Origin: JAHJDS01 sp964569795
GTDB taxonomy: Bacteria; Desulfobacterota; Desulfarculia; Desulfarculales; JAHJDS01
Length of the DNA stretch: 57,967 nucleotides
Direction: 5' to 3'
Assembly: GCA_964569795.1 (NCBI GenBank)
Contig: CAZMVB010000026.1
Coordinates: 1 to 57,967, forward strand
The notes beneath the pieces were generated by a model. That model had not been told where the DNA came from. It was given only the letters and a program-made list of their open reading frames with translations, and ran no database searches. The translations under genes and the position numbers were made by a program. The stretch's first letter is position 1. The number at the start of each line of letters is the position of its first letter. Positions 7,912-16,521 of the stretch are shown here, in pieces.

Positions 7912-7939
7912 CGGCCCCGCTCGCTAAAAAGCGGGGCCG
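7912..7939. other. GC-rich stem-loop
   Basis: CGGCCCCGC (7912-7920) and GCGGGGCCG (7931-7939) form a perfect nine-base stem around a ten-base loop. No T-run follows on the plus strand. It lies in the gene-free repeat interval; function unknown. Confidence 0.5.
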
Positions 7940-7981
7940 GGGCTCGCCGATAGCCTGCCCCGGGCACGACATTGAAAACCA

Positions 7982-8025
7982 GGCGCGGCCCCGCCCCCTT
8001 TTTGGTGGAAGGGGCGGGCCGCGCC
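7982..8025. other. Long GC-rich stem-loop
   Basis: A 16-base arm (7982-7997) pairs with a 15-base arm (8011-8025) with a single bulged C, around a T/G-rich 13-base loop. Probably a dispersed palindromic repeat; no T-run adjoins it, so a terminator is less likely. Confidence 0.5.
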
Positions 8026-8208
8026 ATTCCTGACCTGGAAAACGGGAAGGACACCGGAAGGCCGCCTTGGCTCGGATTACACTGCTCCTGAGCCACTTGC
8101 CCTTCACAACACTTCGTTCATCCAACCTCTTACTTTCTTTTTTCTTGAAGCCTGACGTCCGATCTGCCTAAGAATCAGGGCGTGGTTCTGAATCTGGGGG
8201 AAAGTTCC

Positions 8209-8949
8209 ATGCTCACCGACAAGGTCATTCTCGTCACCGGCGCCGGCCAGGGGATCGGCCGGGCCATCGCCCTGACGGCCGCCAAAAAGGGGGCCGACAT
8301 CGCCGCCTGCGATCTCAAGACCGAGACCCTGGAAGAGACCACCCGGATCATCCGGGACCTTGGCCGGCGCTGTCTGCCCGGGGTATGCGACGTGGCCGAC
8401 CCGGACGCGGTCACGGACTTCGTGGCCTGGACCAAGACCGAACTCGGCCGCCTCGACGGCGCGGTCAACAACGCCGGGTTCGACCGGCCGGGCTCCATCC
8501 AGAAGGTCTCGGTCGAGGACTTCCGGGCCGTGCTCGGCGTTCACCTCATCGGCGCCCTGAACGTCATCAAGGCCGTCAGCCCCGTGCTGATCGGGCAGGG
8601 CCGCGGCCGGATCGTCAACCTGGGCTCGATCTACGGCAAGACCGGCGGCAAGGGCGAGGCGGCCTACAGCGCCGCCAAGGCGGCCCTGGTGGGCCTGACC
8701 AAGACCGCCGCCCGGGAGCTGGGCCCCCACAACGTCACCGTCAACCTGATCCAGCCCGGCCTGACCCGGACCCCGACCATCGAGACCTTTATGGCCGAAA
8801 AATACCGCCAACTGCTCATCGATGACACCCCCCTGGGCCGGATGGCCGAGCCCGAGGAGATCGCCGCCCCGATCTGTTTTTTGCTCTCGGACGAGGCCTC
8901 CTTTATCACCGGCGCGGTCCTGGACGTGAGCGGCGGCTGCTGGATGTAA
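8209..8949 (+). CDS. Short-chain dehydrogenase/reductase, FabG-like
   Basis: 246 residues from ATG 8209, preceded by GGGGGAAAG; an upstream in-frame GTG at 8182 lacks a ribosome site. Classical SDR marks: TGAGQGIG cofactor loop near residue 11, NNAG near 86, catalytic Ser in NLGSIYG, and the YSAAK catalytic pair, followed by the PG-x-T segment (QPGLTRTP). The end GAVLDVSGGCWM is typical of 3-oxoacyl-ACP reductase-like proteins. These are NAD(P)H-dependent oxidoreductases acting on ketone/alcohol pairs; the exact substrate cannot be read from the sequence. It is not next to fatty-acid synthesis genes, so the fabG symbol is not used. Confidence 0.9.
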   Translation: MLTDKVILVTGAGQGIGRAIALTAAKKGADIAACDLKTETLEETTRIIRDLGRRCLPGVCDVADPDAVTDFVAWTKTELGRLDGAVNNAGFDRPGSIQKVSVEDFRAVLGVHLIGALNVIKAVSPVLIGQGRGRIVNLGSIYGKTGGKGEAAYSAAKAALVGLTKTAARELGPHNVTVNLIQPGLTRTPTIETFMAEKYRQLLIDDTPLGRMAEPEEIAAPICFLLSDEASFITGAVLDVSGGCWM

Positions 8950-9017
8950 ATCGGGCCATTTTGGTCGGGATCGCCGTACCAATCGCCGGTCCCAATAACT
9001 TTTATAAAGAAACATCA

Positions 9018-9045
9018 TTGCCAATACTTGGGTTGGAATGATATT
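9018..9045 (+). promoter_or_regulatory. Possible sigma-70 promoter for the small membrane protein
   Basis: TTGCCA (9018-9023), 16-base spacer, GATATT (9040-9045). The -35 box matches five of six consensus bases, the -10 box four of six. Predicted start near 9052, about 60 bases before the gene. Confidence 0.35.
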
Positions 9046-9111
9046 GTGAATTCGGGGGAAAGAGGTCTCCCCTCGGGTCAATGTTCAGGGAAACATCAGA
9101 GGAGTGAAGCG

Positions 9112-9513
9112 ATGTACATCCTAGCGGCGATAACTATGATCGTGTTGGGTATCCTGGCCGCCCCCGGTGTTATCCTGGGGCGCAAGGCCGATGTGGTGGC
9201 CAAGATCGCCCCCTTCCAGGGCATAATCGGCGTCGTCGGCTTCCTGTGGGGCATCTGGATCCTGATCTGGACCCTCATCGGAATCAAGGTCATTGCCTAT
9301 GTCCCGATCTTGTGGCTGACCTCGCTGGCCGTGGCCATCATGATGATCCTGCTCGGGTTCCTGCTGGGCTACGCCCTGATCGCCAAGGTGAAGACAACCG
9401 GTGCGGGTGAGGCGGTCAAGGCCAAACTGTCAGGCCTGAGCGGCACCCTGGGAATTATCGCCGTGGCCCTGGGGGTGTGGATGCTCTTGATGTACCTGTT
9501 CTTCCGTTTCTAA
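9112..9513 (+). CDS. Small integral membrane protein, unknown function
   Basis: 133 residues starting at ATG 9112, with AGAGGAG seven bases upstream. Four hydrophobic segments are visible: about 2-22 (ILAAITMIVLGILAAPGVIL), 35-60, 64-86 and 110-133. Short basic loops lie between them (GRKADVVAK, KVKTTGAGEAVKAK). No family recognised and no catalytic residues stand out. It is a single-gene unit bounded by a terminator. The repeated pattern of two membrane hairpins could reflect an internal duplication, which I cannot confirm. Confidence 0.75.
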   Translation: MYILAAITMIVLGILAAPGVILGRKADVVAKIAPFQGIIGVVGFLWGIWILIWTLIGIKVIAYVPILWLTSLAVAIMMILLGFLLGYALIAKVKTTGAGEAVKAKLSGLSGTLGIIAVALGVWMLLMYLFFRF

Positions 9514-9532
9514 GACCAGCCATTTTCCGGCC

Positions 9533-9579
9533 GGACCCGGTCGTCCTGCCAGGGGACGTCCGGGCCCGGTCGTTTTTTT
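9533..9579 (+). terminator. Intrinsic terminator after the membrane protein gene
   Basis: A 14-base imperfect stem (9533-9546 with 9554-9567, two mismatches) around a seven-base loop, followed closely by seven T residues at 9573-9579. Confidence 0.6.
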
Positions 9580-9695
9580 GGGCCCCCTTGGGCCCGGACA
9601 AGATGCCTCGGGCCATCAGGCCCTCCTTCCGGTCCGGACCGTTTCCTCGGCCCTGGTCCGGCCCCCTGGCGGTACCTCCCGGTACCTGGTCGGTC

Positions 9696-9724
9696 TTTAC
9701 TTAATGGGAAAATAGACGTAAAAT
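9696..9724 (+). promoter_or_regulatory. Sigma-70-type promoter of the hybrid histidine kinase
   Basis: TTTACT (9696-9701), 17-base spacer, TAAAAT (9719-9724). Both boxes are close to consensus and stand out in GC-rich DNA. A second TATAAT overlaps just downstream (9726-9731) without a good -35. The small palindromic repeat GGTACC-TCCC-GGTACC (9671-9686) lies just upstream. Leader length to the GTG start would be about 110 bases. Confidence 0.5.
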
Positions 9725-9843
9725 CTATAATCGACACCGAGGGCGGTCGGTTTGTTCAATTGAGAAATGACACGGCCGGAGGTGCCGGTCCTGTTTGCGG
9801 GGCACGGTCGTCATCGGTCGTTGAATCATGCCCTGGGGGTGGG

Positions 9844-12800
9844 GTGGTAGTGGCGGTCAAAACCATCCTCCTGGTGGAAGACGACCCGGACCAGGCCGAG
9901 TTGGTGCGCCGGGTATTCGAGGACCGGACCGACGGCTTTTCCATCGAATGGGCGGCCGGCCTGGAGGAGGCCCGCCAGTACCTGTTGCGGGCCAGCCCGG
10001 ACCTGGCCATCATTGATCTGAACCTGGGCGACGGCCCGGGGCTGGACCTCCTGGCCGGGGACGGCGAGCCTTCCTTCCCGGTGGTGGTCCTGACCGCCCC
10101 CGGCGACGAGGAGGGGGCCGAGGCGGCACTCAAGGCCGGGGCCGTGGATTACGCGGTCAAGTCGGCCGCGCCTGGTGACGACCTGCCCCAGATGGCCGAG
10201 CGGGCCCTGCGGAAGTGGGCACACGTGGTCGAGGGCCGGCGGGCCAAGGAGGCCTTGCGCCACGGCGAGCGGATGCTGGCCGAAGCCCAGCGGCTGGCCC
10301 ACGTCGGCGGTTGGGCCTGGGACGTGACCACCGGCCGGATCGAGTGGTCAGACGAGGTGTTCCGCATTTTCGGGCTCGATCCGGGCGAATTCGAGCCGAC
10401 CATCGACGCCGTCATGAGCCGCCTCCGCCCCGAAAATCGACGTCTGGATCAAGAGGTGAGGTCCCGGGCCGAGACCGATCAGGGACAGTTCTCCTTCGAG
10501 ATGACTGTCCTGAGACGGGACGGTTCGGAACGGCGCCTGGTCTCGACCGCCGAAGGGGTCCGCGATGACCACGGCGGTCTGGTCCGGATCCTGGGCAGCA
10601 TCCAGGACGTCACCGAACAGCGGGAGATCGAGGCGGCCAGCAGCGCCAGCGAGGCCTGGTACCGGGAACTGGTCCAGACCATGACCGAGGGCCTGGCCGT
10701 GGCCGATAGGGACGGCCTCGTAACCTACTGCAATGACCAGCTCGGCCACCTGGTCGGTTTGCCCCCGGACGAGATCGTGGGCCGGCCGGTCACCGATTTT
10801 CTCGACGAGTCGAGCCTGGAGACCTGGCAGGCCCAACCCACCCGGCAGGGCAAGGTCGAGGGGGGGGCGTATGAGTTGACCACCGTGCGCCCGGATGGAC
10901 AACAGCGGCGACTCCTGGTCTCTCCCCGGACGATCTTCGGGCCGGACGGAGGCTTCCAGGGCAGTTTCGCCGTGATAACGGACATCACCGAACAGAAGCG
11001 GGCCCAGGAGGTCCTGGCCGAACGGGAGCGCTACTATCGGACCCTGATGCACAACATCCACGAGGACATCCTGGTCCTCGACCGCGACTACCGGATCACC
11101 GACGTCAATAATTCCTTCCTGGCGACCATGGGTCTCACTCGCCCGGAAGTGCTGGGTCAGCCTTGTTACCAGGTCAGTCACGGCTTTGACTCGCCCTGCC
11201 CCGTGCACGGCCTGGAGTGCCCGCTGCAAGAGGTGTTCGAGACCGGCCGGCCGACCAACTACTACCACGAGCACCGGCACGCCGACGGGACGACCCGGGT
11301 GGTGGACGTCCTGATGTCGCCGCTCCAGGACGAGGCGGGTCAAGTCAGCCAGGTCATCGAGGTCGTACGCGACGTGTCCGATATCGTCCGGGCCAGAGAG
11401 GCACTCAAGGCCAGCGAGCAGCGTTACCGGCTCCTGTTCAACCGGAGCAACGACGCCATCTTTGTCCACGACCTGGATGACGACGGCCTGCCGGGGAAGT
11501 TCGTCGAGGTCAACGACGTCGCCTGCGAGCGGCTGGGTTACACCAGGGAAGAGCTGCTGGACATGTCGCCCCTGGGCATCGGAGTGGAGGCCGATCCGGA
11601 CCAGGCTCGGGACCTGGGCCGGCGGTTGCTGGCCGAGGGCCACGCCCGGTTCGAGACCGCCCACCGGACCAAGGACGGCCGGCTCATTCCGGTCGAGAGC
11701 AACGTCCGGCTGGTGGACCTCCGGGGCCGGCGAGTCGTCCTGTCCGTGTCCCGGGACATCACCAAGCGGAAGCGGGCCGAGGCGGCCCGCCTCGAGAGTC
11801 AGCAGGCCCTGACGGCCCTCCTCGACGCGACCACCGAGTCCGCCTTCCTGATCGGGACCGATTACGAGATCCTGGTCTGCAACCGGATCGCGGCCGAGCG
11901 GCTCGGTTCCGAGCCCGAGCAGTTGATCGGCCGCAACCTCCTGGAGCTGTTTCCGGAAGAGGTCGCCGCCCGCCGCCGGGTCAGGTTCGAGGAGCTGATC
12001 AGCACGGGCCGGCCGGTCCGGCAGACCGATGCCCGGGGACCCTACATTTTTGACATGAGTTCCTATCCCGTCTTTGACGAGGCGGGCCGCCTGGCCCGGA
12101 TCGCCGTCTTCGCCCGGGACGTCACAGAGCGCGCCCGGGCCGCGGCGGCGCTGCAGGAGAGCGAGGCGCGGTTCAGCGATCTGTTCGACAGCATTTCCGA
12201 CTGGATCTGCGTCCACGACCTGGACGGCCGGCTGCAGAGCGTCAATCCGGCCGTGTGCCAGGCCTCGGGCTACACGGCCGACGAACTCATCGGCCGGCTG
12301 ATCAGCGATTTTCTGCTGCCGGAATATCGTCCCGAATTCGTGGACCTCTATCTGACCCAACTCAAGGAAAAGGGCCGCTTCGACGGCGTGTTCAAGATCA
12401 AGGCCAAGGACGGCACGGTCCGTTACATCGAGTACAGCAGCACCCTGGTGACGAGGGAGGGAGGTGAGCCGTTCGTCAGCGGGGTGGGCCGGGACGTCAC
12501 CGAACGCCGTTTGACCGAGCGGGCCCTGCGCCGCGGTGAAGAGCAGTACCGGCTGGTGGTGGACAACGCCCAAGAGGGGATCTGCGTCATCCAGGACGGG
12601 ATCATCAAGTTCACCAACCCCAAGCTGATCGAGATGGCCGGGTTGGACCCTGGCGAATCCACGGAGAGGCCGTTCATCGATTTCATTCACCCCGAGGACC
12701 GGCCGGAGGTCCTGGACCGCTACCAGCGACGGCTGGCCGGCGAGCGGCTCCCCGAGCGTCACTCCTACCGCCTGATGCGCCCGGACGGCGTGGTGCGCTG

Positions 12801-14427
12801 GATGGACGTCATCTCGGTGGTCGTCACCTGGAAGGGGCGGCCGGCGACCATCAACTTCATCTCGGACATGACCGACCAGCGCCGGGCCGAGGAGGCCCTC
12901 CGCCGCAGTGAAGAGCAGTATCGGCTGGTGGTGGACAACGCCCATGAGGGAATCCTCATCGCCCAGGACGGGCAGATCAGGTTCGCCAACCCCAAGATCA
13001 CCGAGGTCCTGGGTTACTCCCAGGATGAGTTGATCTCCCGGCCGTTCGCCGATTTCATCCATCCCGACTACCGGCCGGCGGTCGAGGACCGGCATCGCCG
13101 GGAAACGGCCGGACAGGCCCAGCCCGCCGGCCAGCCCTGTCGGGTCGTTCGGGCCGACGGGGAAGTCCGGTGGGTGGAAATGAACACTGTGTCGATCCAG
13201 TGGCAGATGCGGCCGGCCGCCCTGATTTTCGTCAATGACGTCACCGACCAGAGGCTGGCCCAGACCGAAAAGGAGAAAATGGAGGTCCAGTTCCAGCAGG
13301 CCCAGAAGATGGAGGCCGTGGGCCGCCTGGCCGGGGGCATCGCCCACGACTTCAACAATCTCCTGACGATCATTACCGGTTACAGCGACCTGGCCCTGAC
13401 CAAGACCTCCTCCAACGACCCGCTGCATAACGACCTGGTCGAGATCAACCGCGCCGGACAACGGGCCGCCGCCTTGACCCGGCAGTTGCTGATCTTCAGC
13501 CGGCAGGAGGTCATCGAGCCCCAGACCCTGGACCCCAAGGTCGTGGTGGCCAATGTCGAGCACATGCTCCGGAGGCTGATCGGCGAGGACATCGAACTGG
13601 TGGTGACGACCGACCCCCAGGTGGGCGCCGTCGAGGCCGATCCGGGACAGTTGGAGCAGGTGCTGATAAACCTGGCCGTCAACGCCCGGGACGCCATGGA
13701 ACGGGGCGGACGACTGACCATCGAGACCGCGGACGTCTGGCTGGACGAGGACTACGCCGAGGACCACCTCGGGGTCACGCCCGGGCCCTACGTCATGCTG
13801 GCCGTCAGCGACACCGGCGTGGGCATGGATGAGGACCTTCAGTCCAAGATTTTCGATCCCTTTTTCACCACCAAGGAAACCGGCAAAGGTACCGGCCTGG
13901 GGCTGTCCACGGTTTACGGCATCGTCAAGCAGAGCGGGGGACACATCGGCGTTTACAGCGAACCCGACCGGGGATCGACCTTCAAGGTCTTTCTGCCTCG
14001 CCTGGGCGGGCCGGCCGGCCGGCCCGAGGCGGCCGACGGCCAGGCCGCCTCGCGCCGGGGGTCGGAGACGATCCTGGTCGTCGAGGATGAGGACCAGGTC
14101 CGGGAGCTGGCCTCCCGGATCCTCCGCTGGCACGGCTACCGGGTCCTCGAGGCCGCCAACGGCGGCGAGGGGCTCCTGGTCTGCGAGCAGCACCAGGGAC
14201 CGATCCACCTGATCCTGAGCGATGTGATCATGCCCCGGATGAGCGGCCAGGACATGGCCCAGCGGATCCGGTCCCTGCGGCCGGAGGCCAAGCTCCTGTT
14301 CATGTCCGGGTACACCGACGACGCCATCGCCCGGCACGGCGTGCTGGACGAGGAGGTCAACTTCATCGGCAAGCCCTTCTCCGTCGTGAAACTGGCCGCC
14401 AAGGTCCGGGAGATCCTGGACGGATGA
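9844..14427 (+). CDS. Cytoplasmic hybrid sensor histidine kinase with receiver, eight PAS domains, kinase core and receiver
   Basis: About 1527 residues. Order: receiver (phospho-acceptor Asp about 58 in IIDLNL, then LTA and VKS), eight PAS units each ending in a DVT/DIT-type motif, HisKA with His about 1168 (GGIAHDFNNLL), HATPase_c (N box NLAVNARDAM, DTGVGM, GTGLGLSTVYG), and a C-terminal receiver with Asp about 1460 (LSDVIMPRMSG). No membrane helix, so sensing is internal. PAS3 carries a cysteine set (PCYQVSH, then C, C and C in SPCPVHGLECPL) that suggests redox or metal sensing. PAS7 and PAS8 are near-copies (EQYRLVVDNAQEG / EQYRLVVDNAHEG), a recent duplication. The open frame extends back to a TTG at 9760; GTG 9844 is preferred for its GGGGG upstream and its position just before the first receiver strand. 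Its stop overlaps the next ATG (ATGA). Confidence 0.88.
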   Translation: MVVAVKTILLVEDDPDQAELVRRVFEDRTDGFSIEWAAGLEEARQYLLRASPDLAIIDLNLGDGPGLDLLAGDGEPSFPVVVLTAPGDEEGAEAALKAGAVDYAVKSAAPGDDLPQMAERALRKWAHVVEGRRAKEALRHGERMLAEAQRLAHVGGWAWDVTTGRIEWSDEVFRIFGLDPGEFEPTIDAVMSRLRPENRRLDQEVRSRAETDQGQFSFEMTVLRRDGSERRLVSTAEGVRDDHGGLVRILGSIQDVTEQREIEAASSASEAWYRELVQTMTEGLAVADRDGLVTYCNDQLGHLVGLPPDEIVGRPVTDFLDESSLETWQAQPTRQGKVEGGAYELTTVRPDGQQRRLLVSPRTIFGPDGGFQGSFAVITDITEQKRAQEVLAERERYYRTLMHNIHEDILVLDRDYRITDVNNSFLATMGLTRPEVLGQPCYQVSHGFDSPCPVHGLECPLQEVFETGRPTNYYHEHRHADGTTRVVDVLMSPLQDEAGQVSQVIEVVRDVSDIVRAREALKASEQRYRLLFNRSNDAIFVHDLDDDGLPGKFVEVNDVACERLGYTREELLDMSPLGIGVEADPDQARDLGRRLLAEGHARFETAHRTKDGRLIPVESNVRLVDLRGRRVVLSVSRDITKRKRAEAARLESQQALTALLDATTESAFLIGTDYEILVCNRIAAERLGSEPEQLIGRNLLELFPEEVAARRRVRFEELISTGRPVRQTDARGPYIFDMSSYPVFDEAGRLARIAVFARDVTERARAAAALQESEARFSDLFDSISDWICVHDLDGRLQSVNPAVCQASGYTADELIGRLISDFLLPEYRPEFVDLYLTQLKEKGRFDGVFKIKAKDGTVRYIEYSSTLVTREGGEPFVSGVGRDVTERRLTERALRRGEEQYRLVVDNAQEGICVIQDGIIKFTNPKLIEMAGLDPGESTERPFIDFIHPEDRPEVLDRYQRRLAGERLPERHSYRLMRPDGVVRWMDVISVVVTWKGRPATINFISDMTDQRRAEEALRRSEEQYRLVVDNAHEGILIAQDGQIRFANPKITEVLGYSQDELISRPFADFIHPDYRPAVEDRHRRETAGQAQPAGQPCRVVRADGEVRWVEMNTVSIQWQMRPAALIFVNDVTDQRLAQTEKEKMEVQFQQAQKMEAVGRLAGGIAHDFNNLLTIITGYSDLALTKTSSNDPLHNDLVEINRAGQRAAALTRQLLIFSRQEVIEPQTLDPKVVVANVEHMLRRLIGEDIELVVTTDPQVGAVEADPGQLEQVLINLAVNARDAMERGGRLTIETADVWLDEDYAEDHLGVTPGPYVMLAVSDTGVGMDEDLQSKIFDPFFTTKETGKGTGLGLSTVYGIVKQSGGHIGVYSEPDRGSTFKVFLPRLGGPAGRPEAADGQAASRRGSETILVVEDEDQVRELASRILRWHGYRVLEAANGGEGLLVCEQHQGPIHLILSDVIMPRMSGQDMAQRIRSLRPEAKLLFMSGYTDDAIARHGVLDEEVNFIGKPFSVVKLAAKVREILDG

Positions 14428-15350
14428 CCGATCCTCGGGAGTTGACCCCGGCCTTTCCGGTCGAGGCCGGTTTCAGGCCCCTGGAACTGGAGGACCGGGC
14501 GGTGGTCACCGGCCTGCTCGAGAAGGACCCGCCCCGCGTCTCGGAACTGACCTTCACCAACCTGTTCATGTGGCGCCGGCGCTACCGGACCGTCCTGAGC
14601 GTGGCCCACGACTGCCTGGTCGTGGTCCTGACCCCGCCCGGCGAGGCCCCCTTCGCCCTGCCGCCCCACGGCCCAGGCGATCGAACCCGGGCCCTCGACT
14701 TCTGCCGCCGGGTCCTGGCGCCGCATAACCGGGGCGCCGTGGTCCGCCGGGCGGACCGGGACTTTGTCGATCGGGTCGCCAAGCCGGCGGGCTGGCGGGC
14801 CGAACACGACCCGGACCAGAGCGACTACGTTTATCTGACCGAAAACCTCATCCACCTGGCCGGGAAGAAATACCACCGCAAGAAGAACCACCTCAACCAG
14901 TTCCTCAAGAACTATCAATTCGAGTACCGGCCCCTGACCGCGGACCTGGTCGATCAAGTCCTGGCCATGCAGGACAACTGGTGCACCCTGCGCCAGTGCG
15001 CCACGGACCCGGAACTGGTGGACGAGGACCAGGCCATCCACGAGGCCCTGACCCATTTCGGCCGGCTGGACTTTTCGGGCGGGGCGATCCTGATCGACGG
15101 CCGGATCGAGGCCTTCAGCCTGGGCGAACGGCTCAATCCGGATACGGCCGTGATCCACATCGAAAAGGCCGATCCTGATGTCCCCGGACTGTACGCCGCC
15201 ATCAATCAGCGGTTCTGCCGGGAGACCTGGGCCGGACTGACCTATGTCAACCGCGAGCAGGACCTGGGGATCGAGGGGCTCCGGCAGGCCAAGCTGTCCT
15301 ATCGGCCGGTCCTGATGATCGACAAGTTCGACCTGACGCCGCCGGCCTGA
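14424..15350 (+). CDS. DUF2156 (phosphatidylglycerol lysyltransferase C-terminal-like) protein
   Basis: 308 residues. The segment AGKKYHRKKNHLNQFLKNY (about 150) and the downstream GAILIDGRIEAFSLGE and HIEKAD patterns are those of DUF2156, a double GNAT-type fold related to the lysyl-transfer domain of MprF. No membrane domain is present, so this is the soluble version. Members are thought to transfer an aminoacyl or similar group, but the substrate here is unknown. It is translationally coupled to the eight-PAS kinase by an ATGA overlap, so both are made together; a physical or regulatory link is inference. A terminator follows. Confidence 0.8.
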   Translation: MTDPRELTPAFPVEAGFRPLELEDRAVVTGLLEKDPPRVSELTFTNLFMWRRRYRTVLSVAHDCLVVVLTPPGEAPFALPPHGPGDRTRALDFCRRVLAPHNRGAVVRRADRDFVDRVAKPAGWRAEHDPDQSDYVYLTENLIHLAGKKYHRKKNHLNQFLKNYQFEYRPLTADLVDQVLAMQDNWCTLRQCATDPELVDEDQAIHEALTHFGRLDFSGGAILIDGRIEAFSLGERLNPDTAVIHIEKADPDVPGLYAAINQRFCRETWAGLTYVNREQDLGIEGLRQAKLSYRPVLMIDKFDLTPPA

Positions 15351-15375
15351 GCGAATCCCGCCGCCTCAAGACAAA

Positions 15376-15428
15376 GGACCGGCCTCCCTCGGCCCGCGGG
15401 CCGAACCGACCGGTCCCGATTCGTTTTT
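15376..15428 (+). terminator. Terminator between convergent genes
   Basis: Outer stem GGACCGG (15376-15382) with CCGGTCC (15410-15416), and inside it a perfect palindrome TCGGCCCGCGGGCCGA (15389-15404); TTTTT at 15424-15428. It ends the kinase/DUF2156 transcript; with the AAAA on the other side it may work in both directions. Confidence 0.55.
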
Positions 15429-15439
15429 AAAAGATTGAA

Positions 15440-15874
15440 TCAGCGATAGCCCAGATTGGCGGCGATCTTGTGCTCCAGCAAGCGGCAGAAGCCCATCGGT
15501 GCCGGGCCGGCGACGATGCGGCAACTGTCCACGTATCGCTTGTCCAGGAAATAGAGCCGATAGACCGTCTTGTCCCGCCGGGCGCTCATGCCCAGGGTGG
15601 AGCAGGCCATCACGGCGTCCACCAGGTGCTGCTCGGGGCAGTTGGGATCGTCGGGGATCATGTAGTACTCGAGGACCTTGACCCGGCCCCGCAGCCGCGC
15701 GTCCTCGGGCGGAGAGTTGGTCTTGGGCTTGCCCAGGGTCTCCCGGACTTGGGCCAGGGACATTCCCTTTTTGACGCTGTCTCTTAAGACCCAGGCCGGC
15801 TTGATGTTGGCGGTAACGCACCCCAACGCCACGATGACCAGGGCCACTCCGGTGTACCGGAACAGACGCTTCAT
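15440..15874 (-). CDS. BamE/OmlA-like small lipoprotein
   Basis: 144 residues. N-terminal MKRLFRYTGVALVIVALGC is a lipoprotein-type signal with a non-ideal lipobox (ALGC, Ala at -3). The mature part begins with VKKGMSLAQVRETLGKPK, the hallmark of BamE/SmpA-like folds (GM-x2-x-QV-x3-LG-x-P). Several cysteines (NCPEQH, MACST, DSCRI, GFCRL) may form disulfides in the periplasm. The start ATG has AAGGAG at good spacing. It is a single-gene unit converging on the kinase operon. Role in outer-membrane assembly is suggested only by the fold; many such small proteins have other jobs. Confidence 0.7.
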   Translation of the reverse strand: MKRLFRYTGVALVIVALGCVTANIKPAWVLRDSVKKGMSLAQVRETLGKPKTNSPPEDARLRGRVKVLEYYMIPDDPNCPEQHLVDAVMACSTLGMSARRDKTVYRLYFLDKRYVDSCRIVAGPAPMGFCRLLEHKIAANLGYR

Positions 15875-16521
15875 GGCAGGTAACTCCTTCGCTGGCGGGC
15901 GTCCCGGGCCCCCGGTCGCCCGAACTCGTCATGGCTATGCAGGGAATTGACTTCCGATGCCGCTTGACTCCTGAGGTATAGGCGCGCCATCCGGTCGGCA
16001 CCGGGGCTCTGACCGGCTTCGCGGCCGGTTCAAAACGGCATGAACGTCAGCTAAACTCGATTAACTCTATGGCATTCATTCTGCCCCGTCAAGGGGAAGG
16101 TTCGAGCCCTCCGCCCCGGGCCGGACCCGGGCCTGAAGGGGCCCGCGGCCGGTCCGCGATGAGGATACTCTACCACCCGCCGGCCGGTGAAGTCCACCGA
16201 TTTTCAGGGGCCGGAAACGGCCCGGTCCCTGGGGCCGAACCTCCCGGACCCGGCCGCTCCGGCCCCCTCGCCGGCCGCAACCCACGACGACCGCCGCCCG
16301 GGTCGATCAGTCAAACCAGTCTGAAATCATTGGATATCGGCCGAGTAACGCCCGCTCCCTGTCCTGAGTCGAACCCCGGGCCCGTTGACCGACTCCGGCC
16401 AACATGATCCAGGTCAGAAGGCAACCACCCCTGGGGAGACCTTGGTTGACAACTCCCCCTGGACCCAATAGACTCCCAGGCCAAGCACCGTCCCCCGTCG
16501 ATCCTCACCCAGGGGCCTGAC
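15875..16521. other. Gene-free interval of about 650 bases
   Basis: GC-rich, with short overlapping frames that look like noise. It contains the promoter at 16446-16474 near its right end. Nothing else recognisable; no tRNA or strong stem-loop was found. Confidence 0.5.
16446..16474 (+). promoter_or_regulatory. Sigma-70-type promoter of the first dehydratase-type gene
   Basis: Perfect TTGACA (16446-16451), 17-base spacer, TAGACT (16469-16474). The predicted start, near 16481, leaves a leader of about 40 bases. The -35 sits inside the palindrome GTTGACAAC (16445-16453). Confidence 0.6.

Larger units (their letters stand above)
7378..8208. other. Gene-free interval of about 830 bases rich in inverted and tandem repeats
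   Basis: Open frames here are short, overlap on all strands and encode no recognisable protein. The content is a palindrome-bounded element (7456-7620), a 28-bp tandem repeat (7683-7766) and two GC-rich stem-loops (7912-7939, 7982-8025). The rest shows nothing I can name. Confidence 0.6.

Noticed and set aside
10348..14337. Very long open frame (1329 codons) on the minus strand
   Set aside because: It is the antisense shadow of the hybrid kinase gene, produced by high GC at third positions; its translation has no recognisable domain.
16069..16407. Frame of 112 codons upstream of the dehydratase-type gene
   Set aside because: Pro/Arg/Gly-rich translation without a ribosome site; reads as non-coding.
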